A stretch of DNA of 64,000 nucleotides, taken from Cetobacterium sp050033475. GTDB taxonomy: Bacteria > Fusobacteriota > Fusobacteriia > Fusobacteriales > Fusobacteriaceae. This document shows positions 51,336 to 59,883 of this stretch, piece after piece. Below the pieces are notes generated by a model. It was not told the origin of the DNA. It ran no database searches and worked only from the letters and a program-made list of their open reading frames with translations. The stretch lies in the NCBI RefSeq assembly GCF_050033475.1, contig NZ_CP188320.1, positions 124,001-188,000 on the forward strand, in the 5' to 3' direction. Position 1 is the stretch's first letter. Each line of letters opens with the position of its first letter. A program made the position numbers and the translations under genes.

Positions 51336-52510
51336 AAAAGAGAATTCTTTTTTTATCTTGGAGGGATATAAAAGCACCAAAGGCTGGGGGAGCTGAAGTC
51401 TATACACATGAAATGCTTAAAAGAAGTAACCAAGTAGATTATGAATTCATACATTTTTCACCAAAATTCGAAGGATGTGAATCAGAGGAAATAATAGATG
51501 GTATCAGATATGTCCGTGGGGGAGAGGGACCTTTTTCTGTCATTCTTGAGGCCAAAAAATATTATAATCATCATAAGGAATATATTCATTATGTTGTTGA
51601 TCAATGTAATACTCACAGATTTTTTACTAAATTTTGGGTTGAAAAGGAAAAAAGAATATTTTTTATCCATCAATTAACTAGAGAAATATGGGATTATAAT
51701 TTAAAGTTTCCCTTTAATGTAATTGGCCGAAAGGCAGAAAATCTTCTATTAAAACTTTCAAAAAATGATCCTACAATAACTGTTTCCCAATCTACAAAGG
51801 ATGATTTAGTTTCTGTAGGATTTAATAAGGACAAAATAACTATTTTACCTGAAGGAATTGATTTTAAACCTTGGACTTGGCAACAATTTTATCCTAAAAG
51901 TAAAGATCCGATTTTTATATATGTAGGTAGATTTTCTAATTATAAAGGAATTGATAAGGTTATACAATCCTTTATAAAATTTAAAAGTAGATATTATAGA
52001 AGTCAACTATGGATTGTAGGAAAAAAAGATCAAGATTATATAGATAATGTTATTGATAAAATAATAAAAAATGAAGCTGCAGATCCCATTCAAACCACAA
52101 TTGATATTACTTATTTTGGTTATGTTTCCCAAGAGGAAAAATTAAAATTAATGAGTCAAGCTCATGCCTTAATTTTCCCTTCTACCAGAGAAGGATGGGG
52201 ACTTGTAATAACTGAAGCTGCTGCGGTAGGAACTCCTAGTATAGGATTCAACTCTCCAGGAATAAGAGATGCTTTAAAATATGGAGAAGCAGGTTATCTA
52301 TGTAAAAAAAATACTATAGATGAAATTTATGAAAATATGACAAGGGTTTATGAAAATAAAGATGAATATAGAGAAATCAGAAAAAATGCCTATGAATTTG
52401 CTTTAAATTTTCACTGGGACAATACCGCCAAGGAATTTAATAAATTTTTAGATTCTTTAAATGGAGGGAAAGATGAAAAAGATTGCAATTGTGCTGTCAA
52501 CCTACAATAA
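51332..52510 (+). CDS. Family 4 glycosyltransferase
   Basis: 392 aa GT-B fold. N-terminal 'DIKAPKAGGAEVYTHEML' and C-terminal 'PIFIYVGRFSNYKGIDKVIQSF', 'SQLWIVGKKD', 'FPSTREGWGLVITEAAAVGTPSIGFNSPGIRDAL' (E-x7-E motif): a GT4 retaining transferase acting on nucleotide-sugar donors in the cytoplasm. Overlaps the next gene by 38 nt. Confidence 0.88.
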   Translation: MKKRILFLSWRDIKAPKAGGAEVYTHEMLKRSNQVDYEFIHFSPKFEGCESEEIIDGIRYVRGGEGPFSVILEAKKYYNHHKEYIHYVVDQCNTHRFFTKFWVEKEKRIFFIHQLTREIWDYNLKFPFNVIGRKAENLLLKLSKNDPTITVSQSTKDDLVSVGFNKDKITILPEGIDFKPWTWQQFYPKSKDPIFIYVGRFSNYKGIDKVIQSFIKFKSRYYRSQLWIVGKKDQDYIDNVIDKIIKNEAADPIQTTIDITYFGYVSQEEKLKLMSQAHALIFPSTREGWGLVITEAAAVGTPSIGFNSPGIRDALKYGEAGYLCKKNTIDEIYENMTRVYENKDEYREIRKNAYEFALNFHWDNTAKEFNKFLDSLNGGKDEKDCNCAVNLQ

Positions 52511-53351
52511 CGAGAAAATAATAAGAAAGACTTTACTCTCTTGTTTACATCAAAATTACAAAAATTATTATATGGTTATCTGTGACGATGGTTCTAGTGA
52601 TTCTACTTTAGCTATTGAAAGAGAATTTCAACAAGAACACTCAAATTTATTTATTATATCTTTACCCCATGGGGAAAGAGGAATTGCTAGAAAAACTGCC
52701 ATTGAAAAAGTTAAGGAGTTAGGTTGTGATTTTTTATATATTATGGACTCTGATATGCAACTACCTCCTGATTTTTTAGAAAAAATTAATGCCTATCTTG
52801 ATAAAAATTCCCAAGTAGGAGCTCTAGTTATTCCAGAAATTCCATATTCTAATTTTAATAATTTTTTTACTAAGGTTAAAGTTTTTGAAAGAAAAATTAT
52901 TAATAATGGAGAAGAAGATATTGGCAAAAATTCCATAGAAGCTGCTAGATTTTGGAAATATTCCGAATATTTAAAATCTGGTGAAATTAATTTTTCTCAA
53001 ATTTCCTTTGAAGAAACTCAACCTACAATTAGATATTTATCTAAGGGAGGAATTATTAAACGTGCTTCATTCACAGGAGTTTTTCATGATGAAGGATATC
53101 TTACTTTAAAAAATATTTTAAAGAAAAAACTTTATTATTTTTCTGTAATGGACAAAACTTTAGAATCGGAAGAGAATGGTTTTCTTAAAGCTCTTTCCCG
53201 TTGGTATTTCTTCAGACCTATTTTATATTCTAAAAAAAATATTAAGGAATATTTTAAACATCCTATTCTTTTTCTTGGAATGATTTATATGTATCTACTA
53301 TTATCAATTATAGGTGTTTATGCCATAATAAAAAATAGCTCCTCTAAATAG
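52473..53351 (+). CDS. Family 2 glycosyltransferase, membrane-associated
   Basis: 292 aa from ATG 52473 (GGAGGGAAAG). GT-A fold: 'IAIVLSTYNNEKIIRKTLLSCLHQNYKNYYMVICDDGSSDST', DxD-like 'FLYIMDSDMQLPPDFL'. C-terminal hydrophobic helix ('PILFLGMIYMYLLLSIIGVYAII'). Acts after or with the GT4 on the same glycan. Confidence 0.85.
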   Translation: MKKIAIVLSTYNNEKIIRKTLLSCLHQNYKNYYMVICDDGSSDSTLAIEREFQQEHSNLFIISLPHGERGIARKTAIEKVKELGCDFLYIMDSDMQLPPDFLEKINAYLDKNSQVGALVIPEIPYSNFNNFFTKVKVFERKIINNGEEDIGKNSIEAARFWKYSEYLKSGEINFSQISFEETQPTIRYLSKGGIIKRASFTGVFHDEGYLTLKNILKKKLYYFSVMDKTLESEENGFLKALSRWYFFRPILYSKKNIKEYFKHPILFLGMIYMYLLLSIIGVYAIIKNSSSK

Positions 53352-53366
53352 AGAGAGCTATTTTTT
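53331..53366. terminator. Bidirectional terminator
   Basis: AAAAATAGCT ... AGCTATTTTTT with an inner CTCT/AGAG pairing, ending the glycan operon and the leftward giant gene. Confidence 0.82.
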
Positions 53367-56300
53367 AGTTTTCTTATTGTCGACTCTTTTATTATAACCA
53401 ATTATCAAAATAAAAATTACTATACCTAATCCAAAAAGAATAAATCCAATATTAAAGTAATTTCTTAAAACTATAGCAAAGGTCATTTTTTCAAAATTCT
53501 TTACCTTCGTATATGGTCTAACAACATTTATATATTTATTCAATCTGTTCCCATCTACGTCTTCCCAAAGAGGTGAAGGTGTCTCTCCATAAGTTAAAAA
53601 TCCATTTGGATTTCCAGAGGTTCCATAAACTATTTTCTCCATAGGATTATCAAAAATAATAGAAAAGTCATTTTTCTTAGAAATTTTTTCAAATTTCTTT
53701 TCGTAAATATTTATTGAATCCACTAAAATCATAGCATCATAGGGGATAACTTCATATTCTTCTATTTCTAAATTTCCTGGAAGTTTTTTATCTCCCCTTG
53801 CCCAAATCTGAAGCATCATATAAGAAGCATTCTTTGGTACTCTTATAATTTGTTCATAATTGTTCCATTCTTTTTTCTTTTCTTCTTCAACTTCATATAT
53901 AAAAGCTGTTTCTAACAATCTATTTCTACTATCTAAAAAATAAACCTTCATATGTCTTTTTCTAACAGTATCAGATCTTACTCGCAACTTATATAAATAT
54001 TCCTCATCATATTTAACAGGAACTTTTTCAGAAGAAATTATATACCAATCACAAGAACATGTTGGATCATAGTCAACTCTAAATTTATTATTAGAATAAT
54101 TTAATCGAAACATATCCTCAGTGATAATTTCACATTCACTACAATCTTCTTGGAAAGGTATCTGTTGATATCTTTCAATTACAATTTCATCAGGATTCAT
54201 TTTATGAAGATTTTCAAACTTCATAACCGAATCAATTTGAGAATTAAAAGAGATTTTTAACTTATAATCTCCCTTTTCTAGAAATACATCTTTAATTATA
54301 TAATCATCATAATATATTAAAATATCAAATTTTTCCTTATATACCCGCTGAAAAACTTGATTAAAAATATCATAATCTACTAAAACTTTATTTTCTTCAT
54401 TCCTATTTAAAAAATCCTTAGATTCGATTATCTTAGTAAAAACTGATTCATTTTTAGAATTTAAAATTTCAATTTTTATATCCTTATTTAAATCAGGAAT
54501 AGCCTCCATTTTCAAATCAATATTATAATTTCCTGTTTTTAAAATTTGAATATTTTTATCTAAAACTCCCCGCTGACTTCTAATTCCTTTTCCACCACTT
54601 AATAAAGGATAACTTCTTAAGGTTTGAATATTTCCTACATAATCAAAATCACTTTCTGCCTCTAGTTGTATAAATAAATTATTATCTTTTAATAAACCTT
54701 CAATCTTATCTAGCCACTGTTTCTCCTCTTGTTCTTCTATTAAAGTAAAATAATTTATACTATTAAATCCTTCTAAACTTTTTACCTGAAGATTATATTC
54801 TTTTTTCTCTAATTCAAATTCACCTAAATCAACCCAAAAAAATCCATTATTACTTATGGTTTTAGTATTAACTAAAATCTCTTTTTCATCAAAAATTATT
54901 TTTAATATTCCACCACCAGAAGATTTAAAAAATCTACCATATAGTTTATATTTTCCAGGATTTTCTATTGGTTTTTTTATTTCCAATACATTTTCTTCCA
55001 TATAATCCTCATAGGATTCAACAATAAAATCATGTATCCACCAGTAACTTTTTTGCTTTATATTTTCAAAACTTAATATATCAACTCTCATATATTTTGT
55101 TCTAGGAGGCGATACATAACGACCTGTAAAGTTCATTTCTGTATATAAAAATTCATTATTAGGAGCTGATACATAGGTCATAGCTAATTCTTTTTTATTT
55201 TCATCATAAAATCTAACTTTCAAATGTAACCTGTCTACTCCTTGCCCTGAAATAATCAAATTAAAATTATATAAAACATTTTCCTTTGCTTCTAAAAATC
55301 CTGATTTTGCAATTTGCCAAACATTATTTGGGTCTCCATCTAAAATTTTACTTGTTACAACTGGAATGATATTTACATTACTTCTCGGATAACCTTGAAT
55401 AGAAACTATATTGGGATTATCTGCCTTAAAAAAAATATCTTTTTTCAATAGTGTAGATAAATCATAGACCTTTTTTCCAGGATATTTTTCTATATCATAG
55501 GTTGGAAAATTTAATCTACTATAAGTTAAGGTCGCTACAACACCAAATTCCTTATCTAATTCATGTTTAAAATTTTCAATTTCATTTATTTTTAAATACC
55601 ATTTCCAATCTTCATTTTTTAATGATACTTTCCCCCAGTTTAAAAAAACATCCGCTGTTTTTATATAACGAAAGGGTATTATATGATATTTTTCTGGTAA
55701 AGTAGATAAGTATAAATCTTTCATATCAGAAACTTCTATATAGTCATCCTTTAAGGAAAAAAAATCCTCATTATATCTTTGGCTATTGGTAAATAACACC
55801 CCATATTTGTTAAAATCAAAGTTTTCATAGGTACTATAGGAGTCTAATTTAGATAATCCATAGGGTGTTAATATTTTTTTTGTTATTAAAGAAAGGTATT
55901 CACCCTTTTCTTTAAGTTTAAATGTTGTAAATATCCTATCAGAAAATCTTTCCTCTAAATTTTCTTGATGTTTTAATAATTTTAGATTAAATTCTTGTCT
56001 TTCTTCCTGTCCATAATATTCCTTATGATAAGTCAATAAACTAATAGGAAGAATTTTTAATATATCTCCTATTCTTTCACTGTAACCCCAATCTAAAAGA
56101 TGTTGAATATAGAGTATATAACTCAACATATTTTCAATATTTCCTTCATAGTGAAATATTGTATTTTTATTAGAACTATAAACTTGAAAATCTCCTGTTG
56201 CTTTAGGTTTATTACTTGGTGTTGTATTCCAATAGGGTGTTGCAAATCCTGTATAGGAATAATTCATTGAATCTGCAATTGGCAAATAAAATATTTTTTC

Positions 56301-57719
56301 TTTCTCCTTTTCTCTTCTAGTTATATCTTGTAATATATAGTATTCCTCAGGAACCTTTACTGGAGAATAGAATTCATTTACATATATACTATGATATGGA
56401 TATAAATATAATCCTAAGCTTATGAAAACTCCTGATATTACAAAGCTTTCTAATAGGGCATCTTTTAATTTTATGACTTTTCTATTAAAAAAACTTCGTA
56501 GACCAAAGGATAAAATTATACTCATTCCCACAGCTGCAATTCCAACAAATTTATTAGGATCTCTAAATATATTTCCAAATACTGGAAATTTTGTTATTAG
56601 AATAAAAATATTTTCTATATATTTATACTTTACCCCTGTGGCTAAAATTAAAAACACAACTGAAGTAACTGTTAAAAATAGAATCATATTATCCTTATAA
56701 CCTCTAGAAGTTATTCCGTAGAGCATAAAAGCAAATAAAATTCCTCCTCCCACATAAAAATAATTTGGTAACTCCTCTAAGTTTATCATTGGCCACCAAT
56801 AACTTGTCATATAGACAACATTTCTTAAAGAACTATATTTACTAAACATTCCAAAGGTTTCAATGGCATTAATATTATTTTGAGAAACTTGAGTTTTTAA
56901 AAGAATACTAAAAATATAAATTCCCAACCAATAGAAAGAAAAAACAAAAGCTGATGTACTAACCAAAAAACTTTTTAGAAAGAAATTTTTTATAAAAATT
57001 TTAACTTTTTTATATTTCCTAAATTTTATCGTATATTTTACAAAAAGTAATCCTCCTATCATACTAAAGAAAATTATTTCATAGAAAAAATAATGAATTG
57101 CAGCAGAATTTATACTAAAAATAATTCCGAAAATAAAAATATTTATAATATTAAAATAACTTATTTCAAAATCATTTTTTTTATAAAAAATTTTACTTTT
57201 AAGCTGAAATTTAGGGTCAAAAATATTAAAGAAAATAAGTATTAATAAAGGAAATAAACTATATCCACATAATAAAAACACATGTTGAATTCTAATGATT
57301 ACCCAAGGGTTTAAACTATAAAATAATCCCCCTATGGAAAAAACAATTGCACTTAAATAATTTGTTTCCTCTTCAAAATAAACATTAATTAATTTTCTAA
57401 TTAAAAAATACATTGATGTTCCCGAAATATAAATTATTCCTAAAATTAATGATTTAATCAATACACTTCCAGAATTTTTAAAAAATAATGAAAATATCCA
57501 AAATGGTAAAACATAAAAAAGACGGGGTATATTAAAAAATGTTGCTGAAGAAAATTGTGTATTCCATAATCCAAAAATTTGATCCATATATCTATCTGAA
57601 GAAATTCCAAAACTCAAATCACTAAAAACTATATTTCCTTCATTAAAAAAATCATGAAAAAATGCTCCTATTACAATATATAAAATTGAAAGACCTAAAA
57701 TATCATATTTTTTTATCAT
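53358..57719 (-). CDS. Giant GT-C-like/YfhO-type membrane protein with large extracytoplasmic domain
   Basis: 1453 aa. The first 470 residues hold about 12 to 14 membrane helices; an early acidic loop ('GNIVFSDLSFGISSDRYMDQ') is where GT-C enzymes carry their catalytic Asp. Residues 480-1410 are outside, with several carbohydrate-binding-like beta-sandwich stretches ('SGFLEAKENVLYNFNLIISGQGVDRLHLKVRFYDENKKELA', 'KVPVKYDEEYLYKLRVRSDT'), and a last helix ('FNIGFILFGLGIVIFILIIGYNK'). YfhO and AftD-like proteins share this plan and add sugars from lipid carriers to cell-wall polymers. Substrate unknown. It converges on the glycan operon, so a common product is plausible. Confidence 0.65.
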   Translation of the reverse strand: MIKKYDILGLSILYIVIGAFFHDFFNEGNIVFSDLSFGISSDRYMDQIFGLWNTQFSSATFFNIPRLFYVLPFWIFSLFFKNSGSVLIKSLILGIIYISGTSMYFLIRKLINVYFEEETNYLSAIVFSIGGLFYSLNPWVIIRIQHVFLLCGYSLFPLLILIFFNIFDPKFQLKSKIFYKKNDFEISYFNIINIFIFGIIFSINSAAIHYFFYEIIFFSMIGGLLFVKYTIKFRKYKKVKIFIKNFFLKSFLVSTSAFVFSFYWLGIYIFSILLKTQVSQNNINAIETFGMFSKYSSLRNVVYMTSYWWPMINLEELPNYFYVGGGILFAFMLYGITSRGYKDNMILFLTVTSVVFLILATGVKYKYIENIFILITKFPVFGNIFRDPNKFVGIAAVGMSIILSFGLRSFFNRKVIKLKDALLESFVISGVFISLGLYLYPYHSIYVNEFYSPVKVPEEYYILQDITRREKEKEKIFYLPIADSMNYSYTGFATPYWNTTPSNKPKATGDFQVYSSNKNTIFHYEGNIENMLSYILYIQHLLDWGYSERIGDILKILPISLLTYHKEYYGQEERQEFNLKLLKHQENLEERFSDRIFTTFKLKEKGEYLSLITKKILTPYGLSKLDSYSTYENFDFNKYGVLFTNSQRYNEDFFSLKDDYIEVSDMKDLYLSTLPEKYHIIPFRYIKTADVFLNWGKVSLKNEDWKWYLKINEIENFKHELDKEFGVVATLTYSRLNFPTYDIEKYPGKKVYDLSTLLKKDIFFKADNPNIVSIQGYPRSNVNIIPVVTSKILDGDPNNVWQIAKSGFLEAKENVLYNFNLIISGQGVDRLHLKVRFYDENKKELAMTYVSAPNNEFLYTEMNFTGRYVSPPRTKYMRVDILSFENIKQKSYWWIHDFIVESYEDYMEENVLEIKKPIENPGKYKLYGRFFKSSGGGILKIIFDEKEILVNTKTISNNGFFWVDLGEFELEKKEYNLQVKSLEGFNSINYFTLIEEQEEKQWLDKIEGLLKDNNLFIQLEAESDFDYVGNIQTLRSYPLLSGGKGIRSQRGVLDKNIQILKTGNYNIDLKMEAIPDLNKDIKIEILNSKNESVFTKIIESKDFLNRNEENKVLVDYDIFNQVFQRVYKEKFDILIYYDDYIIKDVFLEKGDYKLKISFNSQIDSVMKFENLHKMNPDEIVIERYQQIPFQEDCSECEIITEDMFRLNYSNNKFRVDYDPTCSCDWYIISSEKVPVKYDEEYLYKLRVRSDTVRKRHMKVYFLDSRNRLLETAFIYEVEEEKKKEWNNYEQIIRVPKNASYMMLQIWARGDKKLPGNLEIEEYEVIPYDAMILVDSINIYEKKFEKISKKNDFSIIFDNPMEKIVYGTSGNPNGFLTYGETPSPLWEDVDGNRLNKYINVVRPYTKVKNFEKMTFAIVLRNYFNIGFILFGLGIVIFILIIGYNKRVDNKKTKK

Positions 57720-57843
57720 GAGTTCCCCTCACTTTTTAACATCATTATTAAGTATCTACTTTATTTTCTCTAAAAACCTCTAGATAAATAAAAGGAATTT
57801 TTAAAAAATTTCAATATATGAAAAATAGGGAGGGATTTCGATT

Positions 57844-58695
57844 ATGACAGATATCAATGAATTTTTAAATTTATTTAAAGATGAACATGGAAAAAGCTTA
57901 TTTAAATTAGCCTTTGTAGATTTAACTTTGTTTGTTTTTAGAGTTATTGTTTTTTTACTTATTATGTATATTGGATCAAAAATTGTAAAAAAAGTTTTAG
58001 AATATTTTGATAAAATACCTGCTTTAAATTCCGATTTAAGCACTCAGCAATTTATTCGTTCCATTATTAAAATTGGATTATATACAATTTTTGTAATCCT
58101 AGGACTACTTATTTTTGGATTTAGCGAAAGTTCTGTAGCTACTATGATAAGTGCCGTTGGTTTAGGTATAGGTATTTCTTTAAAGGAATTTCTATCAAAC
58201 TTTGCAGGTGGGGTTGTAATATTCTTTACTCGACCTTTTTCCGTAGGAAACTTTATTAAAGTAAATGGAGTTATGGGAGAAGTTTTTAAAATTTCAGTAT
58301 TTTATACAGAAATAAATAGTTTGGCCAGTCGTCGTATTATAATACCAAATACTGTTATGATTAATAGTAACATTGTAAATTTCGATTCTAATGATTACAG
58401 AAGAATTAAATTAACTGTTTCCGTTGCCTATGGAAGTGATTTACCAAAAGTTATTAGCATATTAAACGATATAGCTAATACCTATCCTGGATTGGAAAAA
58501 GATAAGGAAAACTTTATAAATGTTATGAGTTATGGTGATTCTAGTCTTAATATTTTATTCTTAGTTTGGACAAAACGAGAAGGATATTATAAGGTTAGAG
58601 GAGAATTGATGGGATATGTTCTTCAAAAACTAACTGAAGAAAAAGTAGATATTCCATTTAATATCTTAACTGTTAATCTTTCTAAGGATGATTAA
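57844..58695 (+). CDS. Small-conductance mechanosensitive channel, MscS family
   Basis: 283 aa. Three N-terminal helices, with the pore helix and following strand 'SLKEFLSNFAGGVVIFFTRPFSVGNFIKVNGVMGEVFKI' (about 112-150), 'SRRIIIPNTVMINSNIVNF' and the C-terminal alpha/beta domain. The length matches E. coli MscS (286 aa). It opens on membrane tension to relieve hypo-osmotic shock. AGGGAGGGATTTCGATT ribosome site. Confidence 0.9.
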   Translation: MTDINEFLNLFKDEHGKSLFKLAFVDLTLFVFRVIVFLLIMYIGSKIVKKVLEYFDKIPALNSDLSTQQFIRSIIKIGLYTIFVILGLLIFGFSESSVATMISAVGLGIGISLKEFLSNFAGGVVIFFTRPFSVGNFIKVNGVMGEVFKISVFYTEINSLASRRIIIPNTVMINSNIVNFDSNDYRRIKLTVSVAYGSDLPKVISILNDIANTYPGLEKDKENFINVMSYGDSSLNILFLVWTKREGYYKVRGELMGYVLQKLTEEKVDIPFNILTVNLSKDD

Positions 58696-58715
58696 TTACT
58701 TAATTATAATAAAGG

Positions 58716-58745
58716 AAAAAAGAGGACTGGCAGGTCCTCTTTTTT
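58716..58745. terminator. Bidirectional terminator at the end of mscS and of the riboswitch RNA
   Basis: AAAAAAGAGGAC-TGGCAG-GTCCTCTTTTTT is a strong hairpin with T-runs on both strands. It stops mscS transcription from the left and the riboswitch transcript from the right. Confidence 0.88.
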
Positions 58746-58814
58746 CATCGGCGATTTTATATATATAAGTTTAAGGTGTATGTTTTATCTATGAGTTCTA
58801 CCAAATCTAGCAAC

Positions 58815-58980
58815 ATCCGTATAGATGCCTTCCCTCGAAGATAATAACTTGTAACAAGTATCCTGACTAACTTCAACCTACTCATAAGTCTTCCCAGATC
58901 TCTCTTCCAGTGACACATGCTTTATTTTCGTCTGAATTACAGTGGCGGGGCCGTGAAGGAATCTAACCTTACTTCCATGT
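58815..58980 (-). promoter_or_regulatory. Cobalamin (B12) riboswitch
   Basis: Read on the minus strand: TTCCTTCACGGCCCCGCCAC, then TGTAA, and about 75 nt later AGTCAGGATACTTG. These are the conserved core (GCCACTG) and the B12 box (AGYCAGGAxACCxxC; here with a U for C change) in the right order and spacing. The element binds adenosyl- or methylcobalamin-type ligands. Confidence 0.85.
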
Positions 58981-58989
58981 TACATAATA

Positions 58990-59018
58990 ATTCTACCTTA
59001 ATATATATTCTTTGTCAA
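58990..59018 (-). promoter_or_regulatory. Promoter of the stand-alone cobalamin riboswitch
   Basis: TTGACA, 17 nt, TAGAAT on the minus strand, ending about 10 nt before the riboswitch and beginning 20 nt past the yjjW stop. Confidence 0.65.
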
Positions 59019-59037
59019 ATATATCAGTATATAAATT

Positions 59038-59883
59038 CTAAATAATTACTATATCTTTTACTAATTTTTTCTCTGCTAATTTTTTTAGTTCTTCCAATTC
59101 TTCATTTCTAGGAGAAGAAATTCCAGGAAGATTTCCTTTCTTCACTCCTAAAGTTCTATATTTTATAATTTTATATCTAACATCTGTATTTTTTATAATT
59201 TCTGAAACTTTTTCCACTGTTAACTGATTATTTAAAATTTCTGGAATAATAACTGTCCTTACTTCAAATAATTTTCTTATTTCCAATAAGAATTTTAAAT
59301 TACTCTTTATAATTTCGTTTTTAAAGCCTGTTAAGACTTCATGCTGATGTTCATCCCATGATTTTACATCTAACATGAAATAATCAGTTATTTTTACAAA
59401 GTCCCTCAATTTCGGACTTTGAAGATCTATATTTCCATTTGTATCTATAAAGCAAGTCATTTTAGGATATTTTTTCTTTACCATAGTAAACAATTTTTCT
59501 AAAAATTCATATTGTAAAGTGCATTCCCCACCGCTAATAGTGATACCTTGAATAAAATATTTAACTTTTTCAATTTCTTCTAATATTTCTTCTATTGTAT
59601 ATTCTCTTGTTTTAGGTGAAGAACTATATGAACATATTTTAATACATTCATCGCAATCTATACATAAATTAGAATCCCACTCTATTTTACCCTTATTTTT
59701 TTTTAAGGCTTGTTTAGGGCATATTTCGATACAACTTCCGCAAGACTTACAAATACCTATAGTTTCTGGATTATGACAACTTAAACATCTTAAATTACAT
59801 CCCTGTAAAAAAATAGCCATTCTATTTCCAGGACCATCCACATTGGAAAATTTTATAATTTTATTAACTATTACTTTATCCAT
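59038..59883 (-). CDS. yjjW: Glycyl-radical enzyme activase YjjW
   Basis: 281 aa radical-SAM protein. 'GNRMAIFLQGCNLRCLSCHNPE' has the C-x3-C-x2-C motif of activases; it is followed by two ferredoxin-type clusters ('CGSCIEICPKQAL', 'CIDCDECIKIC'). 'TISGGECTLQYEFLEKLF' and 'YFMLDVKSWD' are the SAM-binding segments. Start codon overlaps the stop of yjjI. It makes the glycyl radical in YjjI. Confidence 0.9.
   Translation of the reverse strand: MDKVIVNKIIKFSNVDGPGNRMAIFLQGCNLRCLSCHNPETIGICKSCGSCIEICPKQALKKNKGKIEWDSNLCIDCDECIKICSYSSSPKTREYTIEEILEEIEKVKYFIQGITISGGECTLQYEFLEKLFTMVKKKYPKMTCFIDTNGNIDLQSPKLRDFVKITDYFMLDVKSWDEHQHEVLTGFKNEIIKSNLKFLLEIRKLFEVRTVIIPEILNNQLTVEKVSEIIKNTDVRYKIIKYRTLGVKKGNLPGISSPRNEELEELKKLAEKKLVKDIVII

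Larger units (their letters stand above)
58716..58984 (-). ncRNA. Stand-alone RNA made of a cobalamin riboswitch plus terminator, no gene downstream
   Basis: A promoter (58990-59018), a cobalamin riboswitch (58815-58980) and a terminator (58716-58745) form a closed unit of about 265 nt on the minus strand. Beyond the terminator lies mscS in antisense. Between switch and terminator a 19-codon ORF (58757-58816, MLLDLVELIDK...) is possible but lacks a good ribosome site. Similar riboswitch-controlled small RNAs are known at the ethanolamine loci of Listeria and Enterococcus. Confidence 0.5.

Noticed and set aside
58757..58816. 19-codon ORF on the riboswitch RNA
   Set aside because: No convincing ribosome site and no way to judge conservation; kept only as a remark in the RNA entry.
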